A DNA stretch of 25,598 nucleotides, from assembly GCA_002472145.1 (NCBI GenBank), contig DKRJ01000018.1:1-25598 (forward strand). Direction: 5' to 3'. Source of the stretch: Clostridiales bacterium UBA7285. Lineage in GTDB: Bacteria; Bacillota; Clostridia; Peptostreptococcales; Anaerovoracaceae. Position 1 is the first letter of the stretch. Every line of letters begins with the position of its first letter. Positions 7,297-14,855 of the stretch are shown here, piece after piece. Position numbers and translations under genes: made by a program. The notes under the pieces are model-generated. The model worked only from the letters and a program-made list of their open reading frames with translations. It made no database searches and was not told the origin of the DNA.

Positions 7297-8754
7297 CTAT
7301 TTGTTCGCCGTTATCAGTTCTTTATAGTAATCCACGCAGCCCGGCAGGCAGGCGTACTCCAGCGTCTCGTCGATGCCGTGCATCCCTTTCATCTGTTCCG
7401 GTCCGTATATCACAGGGGCAAAGCGGATCACGCTGTCGCATATCTCCTGATAGAACTGAGCGTCGGTGGCGCCGGTCATCACGTACGGAGACTCGACGAT
7501 CCCCGGGAAAGACCTCTCGATCGTATCTTTAACAAAGAGATACGCATCGCCGTTTAAGTCCGTCGGCGTGGTGTAGTCGTTCGCGTGCATGACCTCGGTC
7601 TCCAGACCGTATTCTTCCGCCTTCTTCCTGATTATCAACAGGCTCTCGTCCATCCCCTGATGCGGGATAAAGCGCATGTTCGCGCTGACCGAGGCTTCCT
7701 GCGGCAAAACATTCACGGCGTCTGAGCCGCTGCTCATCGTGAAGGCGATCGTCGTCTCAAGCATGGCCGCCCCTTGCGCCGATATTTTAGGCATGAGGCG
7801 CGTGAGCAGACCTTTAAAGAGCCAGAGGTTCCCGAAGACGTATCTTAGTCCGAACGAGGCGTAAGGCGCGAGCGTCTCAAACATCGCCGCCACTTCCGGG
7901 ATCATCTTCTTCCTGAACGGGTCGTGAGTCTTCACGTCGTTCACAAAAGCCGCCAGAGTGTCGATAGGAGTCTTTACCGGCGGAGCGCTGGCGTGGCCGC
8001 CGTGGCCGCGGGCGATGAACTTAACGTCGGCCTTTCCCTTTTCAAAAACGCCAACCATGGCGAAATTTCCCTTTATACCACCGATCGGATCGGTTATGAT
8101 CCCGCCGCCCTCGTCGCATACCAGGAACGGCTTCACGCCGCGGCGTTTAAGTTCGGCCACGAGTTTAGGGCAGCCGTCGCCGGCCCATTCCTCCGTGCAG
8201 GACGAAGAGAGCCAGACGTCGTTTTCCGGGACGCATCCCTCCTCCAGCAGTTCCTCCACTGCCTGGAAGAATCCCATCAGTGAGCACTTAGTGTCTGAAG
8301 ACCCGCGGCCCCAGACCTTTCCGTCAGCGATGTCGCCCGAGAACGGCTCGTGCGTCCACTTTCCCTCAGCCGGGACGACGTCCTGATGGCTCATCAGAAC
8401 GAGAGGCTTTGCGTCGCTCTTGCCTTTCCAGTGAAGAAGCAGGTTCCCGTCGATCTCGATCTTCTCCAGATCCGAGAACACGCGCGGATAGAGTTTTGCC
8501 AGGACCTCGTGGAAGCCGAGGAACTTTTCGCGGTCGTGCTCACCCGCGTGCGAGACGGTCTCATATCTCACCATCTCGGCGAGTTTTTCCGCGTACTCCG
8601 CCGCCCTCTGTTCCGTCCGCTGGTCATGCTTTGGCGAATAATCGGCAGACTTTGCGCCGCGGGCGAGAGTACGAAAAAGCGCGATGAGAAGGAGCGCCGC
8701 GATGCATATGGCTATCGCCAGTATGATATACAGTATAACGGTTCCCGGGGTCAT
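7297..8754 (-). CDS. Membrane-anchored M20 metallopeptidase
   Basis: This is a di-zinc hydrolase of peptidase family M20 (CPS1/PM20D1-like branch by length and motifs), which cleaves peptides or N-acyl amino acids. Residues 5-27 form one hydrophobic helix, so the enzyme is tethered to the membrane. Metal-site residues are visible: His123 and Asp125 in SHQDVV, bridging Asp154 in GRGSSDTK, catalytic Glu188 and Glu189 in CTEEW, Asp214 in CDEGGG, and the late histidine in MHGIDE. The 485 residues are complete. Its ATG overlaps the stop of the upstream membrane-protein gene by 4 nt (ATGA), so translation is probably coupled. Together with that gene and the DUF5058 gene it suggests import of a peptide-like or acylated substrate and its hydrolysis at the membrane. 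The substrate is unknown. Confidence 0.9.
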   Translation of the reverse strand: MTPGTVILYIILAIAICIAALLLIALFRTLARGAKSADYSPKHDQRTEQRAAEYAEKLAEMVRYETVSHAGEHDREKFLGFHEVLAKLYPRVFSDLEKIEIDGNLLLHWKGKSDAKPLVLMSHQDVVPAEGKWTHEPFSGDIADGKVWGRGSSDTKCSLMGFFQAVEELLEEGCVPENDVWLSSSCTEEWAGDGCPKLVAELKRRGVKPFLVCDEGGGIITDPIGGIKGNFAMVGVFEKGKADVKFIARGHGGHASAPPVKTPIDTLAAFVNDVKTHDPFRKKMIPEVAAMFETLAPYASFGLRYVFGNLWLFKGLLTRLMPKISAQGAAMLETTIAFTMSSGSDAVNVLPQEASVSANMRFIPHQGMDESLLIIRKKAEEYGLETEVMHANDYTTPTDLNGDAYLFVKDTIERSFPGIVESPYVMTGATDAQFYQEICDSVIRFAPVIYGPEQMKGMHGIDETLEYACLPGCVDYYKELITANK

Positions 8755-9485
8755 TTCTTCTCACCCTTTCTGAACATGACGTAGGCGATGATTATGGTGA
8801 TCGCGCCGGACGGCAGTATCATCATGCTGGTAGACGACGCAAGCGACGGCACGAAGATGAACAGCAGGCTCATCAGGATAAGCGGGATGAGCGCGAGCTT
8901 GATGTTTTTACGGTAATACTGGTACGCCATCGCGCCGAACAAAGCAGGCACCACGTTATCAAAGGCAGGCGTCAGCGTCGGGCTCGACAGGATCGGCTCC
9001 AGCGGCACCAGCAGCAGCACGCCCAGCGCCAGAACTATGATCGTAACGAGCGACGAGGCGGCGATGGAGAGCGTGGAGATTATCTCGTTTTCCGGGGTCC
9101 CTGCTTTGGCGCCGGAGATGTCGCGGGCGTTCATGGCGCAAGGTATCTTCATATTGATGAGGTTGCCCGTGATAAAGGCCAGGTATCCTCCTCCCGCGCC
9201 GAGCATCGGCGTGTAGACGAGGAATTCGACGACGCTGGAGATCATCCAGATGAATCCGACCGAAGCGATGGCTTTTCCGACGACTTTAAGGTCCGGGAGA
9301 GCTCCGAGGTACGTTCCGATGACGAACGGCGCGCCGATCAGAAGGATCAGCGTGACCGTGGTCGTGATCCTGCCGATGACGTGGGTCTTCCCGTTGTATC
9401 TATCAAAGGCCGCGGTCTTTTCCGCGGCTGCCGGCGCCGCTGCTTCCGCTGCATGGGCAGGAGTTGTGTTTTTCATATCTTCCAT
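8751..9485 (-). CDS. Multi-span membrane protein, partner of DUF5058 protein
   Basis: No named family is recognised. The 244-residue protein has an Ala-rich polar N-terminus (about 1-35), then about six hydrophobic segments, and a short basic tail (FRKGEKK). Between segments a polar loop (MKIPCAMNARDISGAKAGTPENEI) rich in small and polar residues may line a substrate path. It sits between the DUF5058 gene, 11 nt upstream, and the M20 peptidase gene, which it overlaps by 4 nt. GAGGTG lies 7 nt before its ATG. I infer that it is one of two subunits of a transporter whose other subunit is the DUF5058 protein; the evidence is tight linkage and similar size. Confidence 0.8.
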   Translation of the reverse strand: MEDMKNTTPAHAAEAAAPAAAEKTAAFDRYNGKTHVIGRITTTVTLILLIGAPFVIGTYLGALPDLKVVGKAIASVGFIWMISSVVEFLVYTPMLGAGGGYLAFITGNLINMKIPCAMNARDISGAKAGTPENEIISTLSIAASSLVTIIVLALGVLLLVPLEPILSSPTLTPAFDNVVPALFGAMAYQYYRKNIKLALIPLILMSLLFIFVPSLASSTSMMILPSGAITIIIAYVMFRKGEKK

Positions 9486-9496
9486 CAGGGCTCACC

Positions 9497-10246
9497 TCAC
9501 ATGAATATCGCGGCGATCATGCCGACCAGCATACTGCCCGCGATAGAAAAGCTCTCGAGCCAGACGATATGCTTCTTTTCGGAGAAATAGACGAATACGG
9601 CCATCACGGCGCCTGAGACGATCGCGACGAGCAGCGGAGTCGCGTCCCCGCTGAATGTGAGGGGGCCGTTCCCTGAGACGAATCCTCCGACGTAGCTTCC
9701 TATGTACGTGCTGACGAGGCCTATGAACATCGCGACCATCGCCGTGTCGCCGAAACCGCTTAACGCGCTTTTTTTCTCAGTTTTTGCGCCGTTCTGCGCT
9801 GACAGTTTCTTAAGGTAGCTTTTGTTGAAGAAGATCGACAGCACCATGCCCCACATGATGCAGACGCTCATCAAAAGCGCTATGGTGGCAAAGGCCTTCG
9901 GCGTCATGCTCGTTATGGATAGTCTGCCTATGCCGACCTGCTCCGCGGCGACCTCGGCGATCTGCGTTTCATAGTGGAGCGCTCCGATGACCGAGAGCCT
10001 GAGCCACGGCCACGGGATGCCGAGGCTGCCGGAAAGGGCGATGACCCCGAGCAGTATGCCTATGCTCGGAAGCACTGAGAACGTGGCGCTGGAAGTTATC
10101 GCGCGCTTCAGGACCTTCGGGTCCATGCCGATCGCTTTCCCGGCGCGGTAGGAGCGCACGAGAAATATCACGCATACCACCGCGACGAAAGCGATTATCC
10201 CGCCGCATATCATATACATGAACGGGCTGTTCAACTTTTCTAACAT
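9497..10246 (-). CDS. DUF5058-family membrane protein
   Basis: The 249-residue protein matches what I know of DUF5058: the N-terminus NSPFMYMICGGIIAF, a positive loop with AGKAIGMDPK, then SSATFSVLPSIGILLGVIAL and GSLGIPWPWLRLSVIGAL. Six or so transmembrane segments are evident. The biochemical function of the family is not established. It is the first gene of a three-gene unit with a partner membrane protein and a membrane-bound M20 peptidase, so a role in taking up the peptidase substrate or exporting its product is a reasonable inference. AGGAGGG lies 7 nt before the ATG at 10246. The frameshifted surface-protein gene ends 46 nt upstream. Confidence 0.85.
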   Translation of the reverse strand: MLEKLNSPFMYMICGGIIAFVAVVCVIFLVRSYRAGKAIGMDPKVLKRAITSSATFSVLPSIGILLGVIALSGSLGIPWPWLRLSVIGALHYETQIAEVAAEQVGIGRLSITSMTPKAFATIALLMSVCIMWGMVLSIFFNKSYLKKLSAQNGAKTEKKSALSGFGDTAMVAMFIGLVSTYIGSYVGGFVSGNGPLTFSGDATPLLVAIVSGAVMAVFVYFSEKKHIVWLESFSIAGSMLVGMIAAIFM

Positions 10247-10292
10247 AAATGATCCCTCCTGAACGGACCGGTCCCGGGCCGCTGCGTTTCAG

Positions 10293-10991
10293 TTATTTCT
10301 TCATTTCCCCCGGTTCAGCCTGTCTTGAGAGATATCTGCGTCTTATGGCGAGAACGGCCGCCAGCCCGGCTGAAGCCAGCGCAATGGCCGCGTGAAGAGG
10401 AAGATCCGAGGCGTCGCCCGTATCAGGCTTTTCCGGTTCCTCAGGTTTTTCCGGTTCCTCAGGCTTTTCGGAGTTGGTTACGGTGAGATCCATGCCTCCC
10501 GTCCCGACCGAATCGACGCGCACCGAAGCCGTGAAGCCGTCGGGAACGTTCAGTTCCTCCACAGTGTAGAGGTGATCCGTACCGTCAGATCTGAGTTTAG
10601 GCAGATCGGTCCATGTGTGCGTCCATACGTCTTTTTCACCGAGAGTCACAGGGCTGCCGTAAGCGGCGCCATCCTGATACAGCTGAACGACAGCGCTGTC
10701 CGGAACAGCGGTCCCCTTCAGCTGCCAGACCTTATCGACCATGACTTCGACGGTTTCAGGGCTCTGTTTAGTATTCGTATATACCGCGCCGGTATTGTTT
10801 TTTGTCTCCTCGTACGCTTTGATCGTGTACCCGGACGTATATCCGTCTGCAGGCACTTCGAATATCGCGTATCTGTACGACACTTCCACGTTTTCGTCGT
10901 CGAACAGCGGGAAGTGCATCACGGTCACGGCCGGGTCGTCAAAACCTCCGTCGATGTAAGCGGAATTCTCTCTTCGGAACTGAGATACCAT
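10293..10991 (-). CDS. C-terminal half of frameshifted CnaB surface protein
   Basis: This frame carries the end of a cell-wall protein. After the rest of a third immunoglobulin-like segment there is a clear CnaB-type domain (VEVMVDKVWQLKGTAVPDSA, ending in MDLTVTNSE at about residues 85-185). A Pro/Glu/Lys wall-spanning repeat of 6-residue units (EPEKPE) follows, then a sorting-signal-like end: PDTGD, a hydrophobic helix and the basic tail RRRYLSRQ. The motif is KPDTG rather than LPXTG. The 18-bp repeat encoding EPEKPE is at 10428-10463. The first codons (10991 to about 10960) overlap the upstream frame and have no good ribosome site, so this is almost certainly not an independent gene but the continuation of 10925-11875 after a frameshift. 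No sortase gene is in the window. Confidence 0.75.
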   Translation of the reverse strand: MVSQFRRENSAYIDGGFDDPAVTVMHFPLFDDENVEVSYRYAIFEVPADGYTSGYTIKAYEETKNNTGAVYTNTKQSPETVEVMVDKVWQLKGTAVPDSAVVQLYQDGAAYGSPVTLGEKDVWTHTWTDLPKLRSDGTDHLYTVEELNVPDGFTASVRVDSVGTGGMDLTVTNSEKPEEPEKPEEPEKPDTGDASDLPLHAAIALASAGLAAVLAIRRRYLSRQAEPGEMKK

Positions 10992-11875
10992 TCCAGCGAT
11001 ACCGGTATGAAGAAGCGGTCTTCCGGCAGGAATTTCACGGAAAATTCGTCCTCGTTTTCGGCAGAAGGGAGGACGTAGGCGACGTAGCCGTCGGACGCGG
11101 CTTTGATCGAATATACGATACCTTCCCCGAAATTGTCGCCCTCGGTATGGAAGACGTTTAATCCGCTGAAAGCATCGGAAGTTTTATCTTTTGTCAGCGT
11201 CAAAGTCTTACCCGTTTGCTCGCCGTCGGCTATCAGTTCCACATCCGCGGTCTTGCCGTCCGGGTTGCCGTCAGACCACGCGGCGCTCACTGTGATGTCT
11301 TTTTTCGAGTGAAGATACGATTCGGAGACGTTTGTCACGGAAATGCTTATCCCGGGGCCGTATTCGTCCGTGCCGTCATAGGTCGAAATGGAGATCTTGC
11401 CGGACTGAAAGCCTTCTATCGGCTTTTCTTTAAAGGTGTAATTAATTCGTTTGTACGTCTCGCCGTCTATTTTATACAGCGGGAGATGGTCAGGCACGCT
11501 GGCAGTCCACGCGACAAAGGTAGACGAGTCGGTGAAACTTAAGTCCTTCCCTTCGACATATTCCCCGTCCGCATAGACTTCGAAAGTCACTACAGGCATC
11601 TTGCCGTCGGGAAGTTTCGCTCCCGCAGGCTTCCAGATAACCATAGCGTTCAGCGTCGCCGCCTGATCGTAGTCTGCCGGCGTTTCGCCGATGCCGCCTG
11701 ATCCGCCCGATCCGCCCGATCCTTCTCCGTCCGCGTCAGCGCGGAAAGGCGCAAAACCCGCGGCGCAGAGGATCATGAAAACGGCCAGCAGCAAAGCGAC
11801 AGCCTTTTCAGCGCCAAAACCGCGCCGCGCGCGGCGTGCGCTCTTTGCTTCATATGCTTTTTTCTTATTTAGCAT
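10925..11875 (-). CDS. N-terminal half of frameshifted CnaB surface protein
   Basis: This is the secreted start of a surface protein. A long basic N-region (about 1-25) leads into a hydrophobic signal segment (KAVALLLAVFMILCAAGFAPF) and a Gly/Ser linker, then two CnaB-like beta-sandwich domains at about 70-165 (ending SISVTNVSE) and 170-280, and the start of a third (FIPVSLEWYLSSEE). The frame then runs into a stop after 20 odd residues, while the next frame continues the domain. Removing 2 nt in the GAAGAGAGAA tract near 10970 would join both halves into one 526-residue protein. AAAGGAG lies 13 nt before the ATG, a longer spacing than usual. The role is probably adhesion or pilus-like wall structure. 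Confidence 0.75.
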   Translation of the reverse strand: MLNKKKAYEAKSARRARRGFGAEKAVALLLAVFMILCAAGFAPFRADADGEGSGGSGGSGGIGETPADYDQAATLNAMVIWKPAGAKLPDGKMPVVTFEVYADGEYVEGKDLSFTDSSTFVAWTASVPDHLPLYKIDGETYKRINYTFKEKPIEGFQSGKISISTYDGTDEYGPGISISVTNVSESYLHSKKDITVSAAWSDGNPDGKTADVELIADGEQTGKTLTLTKDKTSDAFSGLNVFHTEGDNFGEGIVYSIKAASDGYVAYVLPSAENEDEFSVKFLPEDRFFIPVSLEWYLSSEERIPLTSTEVLTTRP

Positions 11876-12004
11876 ATCTGCTCAGAGTCTCCTTTCGGAA
11901 CAATATAAATAAACTGGAATAAAATCAAAATTATAAAATAATTATACTCGGGCTGTCGTATTTTTTCATCATGGATTTTACGGTGAATTTACAATGCCGC
12001 AATG

Positions 12005-12103
12005 CCGTCAGTCGCGCGATCCCGCCGCGGTGCCAGACAGGCGGACCTCGGTCGACCGCCGCCCCGTCAGTTGCGCGATCCCGCCGCAGTGTCAGACAGG
12101 GGG
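12005..12103. repeat. Two-copy 40-bp GC-rich direct repeat
   Basis: Copies begin at 12005 and 12064, 59 bp apart. Each starts CCGTCAGT, continues GCGCGATCCCGCCGC and ends TCAGACAGG or CCAGACAGG; they differ at only about five positions. The spacer between them (GTCGACCGCC and flanks) is unique. Confidence 0.85.
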
Positions 12104-12188
12104 GCTGCGGCGGAGAATATTTCCCGAAACGAGGAACGTCATGCCTGATCCTAAGGAAACACGGAATATATGTCCATTTTCGGAAACG

Positions 12189-12235
12189 AAAAATGGTGCC
12201 GGGAACAGATCCTGATTCCCTGCACCATCTTTTTT
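12189..12235. terminator. Bidirectional intrinsic terminator
   Basis: ATGGTGC plus GGGAA (12193-12205) pairs with TTCCC plus GCACCAT (12216-12228) with one internal mismatch and a 10-nt loop. A plus-strand T-run (12230-12235) and a minus-strand T-run (complement of 12189-12192) flank the stem. It fits as the terminator of the minus-strand protease gene that ends at 12443, about 210 nt away. Confidence 0.8.
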
Positions 12236-12442
12236 GTTGGGCGAAATTGTGCAATTATTCAGATTTTCTGGTATTCCTATAGGAACATCCTTAGAATATC
12301 ATTGGAACCCTATAAGGAATTTGTCAAAATGCCGTTTTGGGCACATACCACATATCGCATGCTCCCGCAGCCGGGGGAAATCGCGATTTTCTTTGTCGCT
12401 CTCGATACGAATGATCAGTTCTACATCGCTGTCGGCCCCGGC

Positions 12443-14062
12443 TCAGTTCGACTCGACCAGCGTCGTCTCCAGTTCTATGGTCTCGTTGTCACGGATGACC
12501 GTTACTTTGATTTTGTCGCCCGGCTTGTATTCTGCGAGGATGGAGCGCAGCGTGGCGGCTGATGTGATCTCGGTGTCTTCGACGTAGTAGATCAGGTCGC
12601 CGACCTGGAATCCGGCGTCTTTTGCCTCGTCGCTGGTGATCTCTGAGATATAGATACCGGTCATCCTGACGCCGTACTGCATCGCCTTCTCGGCTGACGT
12701 AAGGTCGAGGACGGTCACGCCTATAGCCGCGCGGCCTGTGATTTTGCCGTTCTGGATCAGTTCAGCCGCGATAGGCGCAGCCGTGTTGATCGGGATAGCG
12801 AATCCGAGGCCCTCGACATCCGAGCCGGAGGACTTTGCGACCACTATGCCGACGAGGTTTCCGGAGCCGTCAAAGAGTCCGCCGCCGGAGTTGCCCGGGT
12901 TGATGGACGTGTCTGTCTGCAGCAGGTTCATGATCTTACCGTCGACCTCGATCTCTCTGTTCAGTGAACTGATGATCCCGGCCGTCGCCGTGCCGCCGAG
13001 TTTGCCGAGCGGGTTGCCGATCGCGACCGCCATGTCGCCGACCTGGATATCGTCGCTGTTTCCGTACGTCACCGCCGTGAGTCCCGTAGCGTCGATCTTA
13101 AGGACCGCGATGTCCGTCACATCATCCGCGCCGATGACCGTTGCGTCGTATTCCGTTCCGTCCTTGAGCGCGACTTTGATGCTGGAAGCGCCGTCGATCA
13201 CGTGGTTGCACGTCATGATGTATCCGTCGCTCTGGATGATGACACCCGAGCCGGCGCCTTCCTTAACGTAGTTCTGCATCCAGCTGTCTGTTGAGATCGA
13301 TTCTGTCCTGATCTCTACGACCGCGTTTTCGTTAAGCGCAACTATCTCCTGTATCGACTTATCCGATCTCGTGGATTTTGTGAGTGTGTAGTTTGTTGCA
13401 GAGACCTCTTTGCCGGAGCTGCTGTTCGTGCTGCTGTCAGTGCTGCCCGTTGTTTCGCCACCGCCGTTCAGCGCACCTGATATTTTAAGACCGCCCACAG
13501 TCAGTCCCGAGGTCGCAAGCATGCAGATTATCAGAACGATGATGAACGCCTTCCATGTCACGTACTTAGGCTGTTTCTTCGGCTTCGCTTTTTTGCCGCC
13601 GGAAGGTGTTTCTGGAGGAACGTATCCGCCTCCGAAACCGCCGCCGGTCGGAGGAACGCTTCCACCGCCATAGTTTCCGCCGCTGTAATTCGCGGTCCCG
13701 TAGGAGCCGCCGTATCCGGTGTTTCCGTTTGATCCGCTTTCGGAATTTACGACGTATTCCTGAGCCGCTTTCCTGACTTTGTCGTCCGTAAAGTCGGAAG
13801 ACGCTGCTGCCTCGGCGTCGTTGCCGAAGATGCGTGTTTTGTTCGCGAACTGCTCTTCCTTGAACGGATCCGCCACGGAAGTCTTTACCGCGTCGTCATT
13901 ACCGGCGGAAGCATTTGCTGCACCGGCGTCCACTGTCGTTTCGACTGCTTCCGGTCCGTCTGAAAATGATTGTGTATCTGTTCCGGTCGTGCCGGATGTG
14001 TTTGATTCAGAGGATCCGAAAGATTCGCCTCCGTACCCGAATTTTTCATCATAAAGAACCAT
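12443..14062 (-). CDS. HtrA/DegP-type membrane serine protease with PDZ domain
   Basis: This is an extracytoplasmic quality-control protease. The order of parts is: a long Ser/Thr/Gly/Asp-rich cytoplasmic tail (1-165, with GGYVPPETPSGG near its end), a basic KPKKQPKY patch, one membrane helix at about 169-190, a Ser/Thr linker, a trypsin-like domain with triad His287 (TCNHVID), Asp317 (VTDIAVL) and Ser392 (NPGNSGGGLF), and one PDZ domain at about 435-535. A GTG at 14071 would add three residues, but AGAGGTGGG ends 6 nt before the ATG at 14062 and overlaps the GTG, so ATG is chosen (539 residues). The long disordered cytoplasmic tail is typical of some Clostridia. The gene appears monocistronic. 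Confidence 0.93.
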   Translation of the reverse strand: MVLYDEKFGYGGESFGSSESNTSGTTGTDTQSFSDGPEAVETTVDAGAANASAGNDDAVKTSVADPFKEEQFANKTRIFGNDAEAAASSDFTDDKVRKAAQEYVVNSESGSNGNTGYGGSYGTANYSGGNYGGGSVPPTGGGFGGGYVPPETPSGGKKAKPKKQPKYVTWKAFIIVLIICMLATSGLTVGGLKISGALNGGGETTGSTDSSTNSSSGKEVSATNYTLTKSTRSDKSIQEIVALNENAVVEIRTESISTDSWMQNYVKEGAGSGVIIQSDGYIMTCNHVIDGASSIKVALKDGTEYDATVIGADDVTDIAVLKIDATGLTAVTYGNSDDIQVGDMAVAIGNPLGKLGGTATAGIISSLNREIEVDGKIMNLLQTDTSINPGNSGGGLFDGSGNLVGIVVAKSSGSDVEGLGFAIPINTAAPIAAELIQNGKITGRAAIGVTVLDLTSAEKAMQYGVRMTGIYISEITSDEAKDAGFQVGDLIYYVEDTEITSAATLRSILAEYKPGDKIKVTVIRDNETIELETTLVESN

Positions 14063-14184
14063 AAAGCCCACCTCTTTCTAAAAACTAAAGGAATTATAGC
14101 GCCGTAATATGGTTGATTTGTGAAAAAACGGTTAATTAATCGGGGAGCGGATCGCGACAAAATCGTCAAAATACATGCTGCCGT

Positions 14185-14259
14185 GCGCCGCCGCGGGATT
14201 TCCCCATTCGCGCCACGCCGGGATTTCCCCGTTCACGCCGCAGCAGGATTTCCCCATTC
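14185..14259. repeat. 25-bp tandem repeat, 3 copies
   Basis: Units start at 14185, 14210 and 14235. All share the core GGATTTCCCCRTTC, preceded by a variable GC-rich half (GCGCCGCCGCG, GCGCCACGCCG, ACGCCGCAGCA). There are no spacers of equal length, so this is not a CRISPR array. Like the repeats at 1098 and 12005 it sits in non-coding DNA. Confidence 0.9.
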
Positions 14260-14348
14260 AACTTTGCCTTGCGCGAAATTTCAGCTGATAGTAGACTATA
14301 TAAGCAAAACAGAAAGAAATACAAGCATACGTGATATATTAAACACGC

Positions 14349-14382
14349 GAAAGATTTCTTACATATGAAAGATTTCTTACAT
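14349..14382. repeat. 18-bp direct repeat before the YwiB-like gene
   Basis: GAAAGATTTCTTACAT occurs twice, at 14349-14364 and 14367-14382, with a period of 18 bp. The second copy ends 22 nt before the start codon at 14405. It lies in the probable leader of the gene. Confidence 0.85.
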
Positions 14383-14404
14383 GCCGGATATATTAAGGAA
14401 AGAA

Positions 14405-14836
14405 ATGAAAGACGTACTCATCAAGATAACAGGAAAAAGATTTAACGGCAGCGACAGCTCCGACGATATGGAATTCTTCAGCGACGGCAAAATGTATCAA
14501 CGCGGGAGCGCCCGGTACATCGTCTACGACGAAAAATCCATGCTCGGCGACGACGACTGCAAGACTACGCTCCGCCTTAAGGACGGTACGCTTCGGATGC
14601 GCCGCTTCGAACGCCCGGATAACGTTTTGGTCTCGGAGATGGAATTTGCCCCGGGCAAGCGCGTCACCGGCAGGTACAGCACGCCTTACGGCTCCGTGAA
14701 CATGGAGATACTCACCAACTCCATCGACTCGCACTTTGACGAGAACGGGCATGGCAGCATCAAACTGAACTACGACATCTGCTTCGACGGCATCGGCGAC
14801 GGCAGGAACGAGATCGAGATCAGCGTCACAGAATAG
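14405..14836 (+). CDS. DUF1934 (YwiB-like) protein
   Basis: The 143-residue protein matches the DUF1934/YwiB family, a small lipocalin-like beta-barrel of unknown function found in Firmicutes. Visible hallmarks are the opening DVLIKITGKR, the strand-rich middle (FFSDGKMYQRGSARYIVYDE), the turn EFAPGKRVTGRYSTPYGSVN and the end IKLNYDICFDGIGDGRNEIEI. It appears to be soluble and cytoplasmic. A frame from 14381 adds eight residues, but AAGGAAAG lies directly upstream of the ATG at 14405, so that start is used. The CLC transporter gene starts 19 nt after its stop, so both are probably co-transcribed. Confidence 0.85.
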   Translation: MKDVLIKITGKRFNGSDSSDDMEFFSDGKMYQRGSARYIVYDEKSMLGDDDCKTTLRLKDGTLRMRRFERPDNVLVSEMEFAPGKRVTGRYSTPYGSVNMEILTNSIDSHFDENGHGSIKLNYDICFDGIGDGRNEIEISVTE

Positions 14837-14855
14837 CGCGCGGAGTGATTTTGCC

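Larger units (their letters stand above)
11876..12442. other. Gene-free stretch between surface protein and protease
   Basis: This 567-nt gap contains an AT-rich part with TATAAT-like boxes near 11926-11946 (possible promoter of the surface-protein gene, with no clear -35), the 40-bp direct repeat at 12005-12103 and the bidirectional terminator at 12189-12235. An imperfect inverted pair TTCCTATAGG and CCTATAAGGAA lies at about 12275-12325. No coding region is convincing. Confidence 0.5.
14063..14404. other. Divergent gene-free stretch with two repeats
   Basis: This 342-nt gap separates the divergent protease and YwiB-like genes. A TATAAT at 14093-14098 (minus) is a plausible -10 box for the protease gene, with no clear -35. 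A 25-bp tandem repeat lies at 14185-14259 and an 18-bp direct repeat at 14349-14382. AT-rich sequence at 14285-14340 probably holds the promoter of the plus-strand genes. No fluoride-riboswitch core is recognisable. Confidence 0.5.

Noticed and set aside
14185..14259. Short regularly spaced repeats as a CRISPR array
   Set aside because: The units are directly adjacent, too few and without spacers; the same holds for 1098-1181 and 24159-24198.
14285..14404. Possible fluoride riboswitch before the YwiB-CLC pair
   Set aside because: No recognisable crcB-motif core in the leader.
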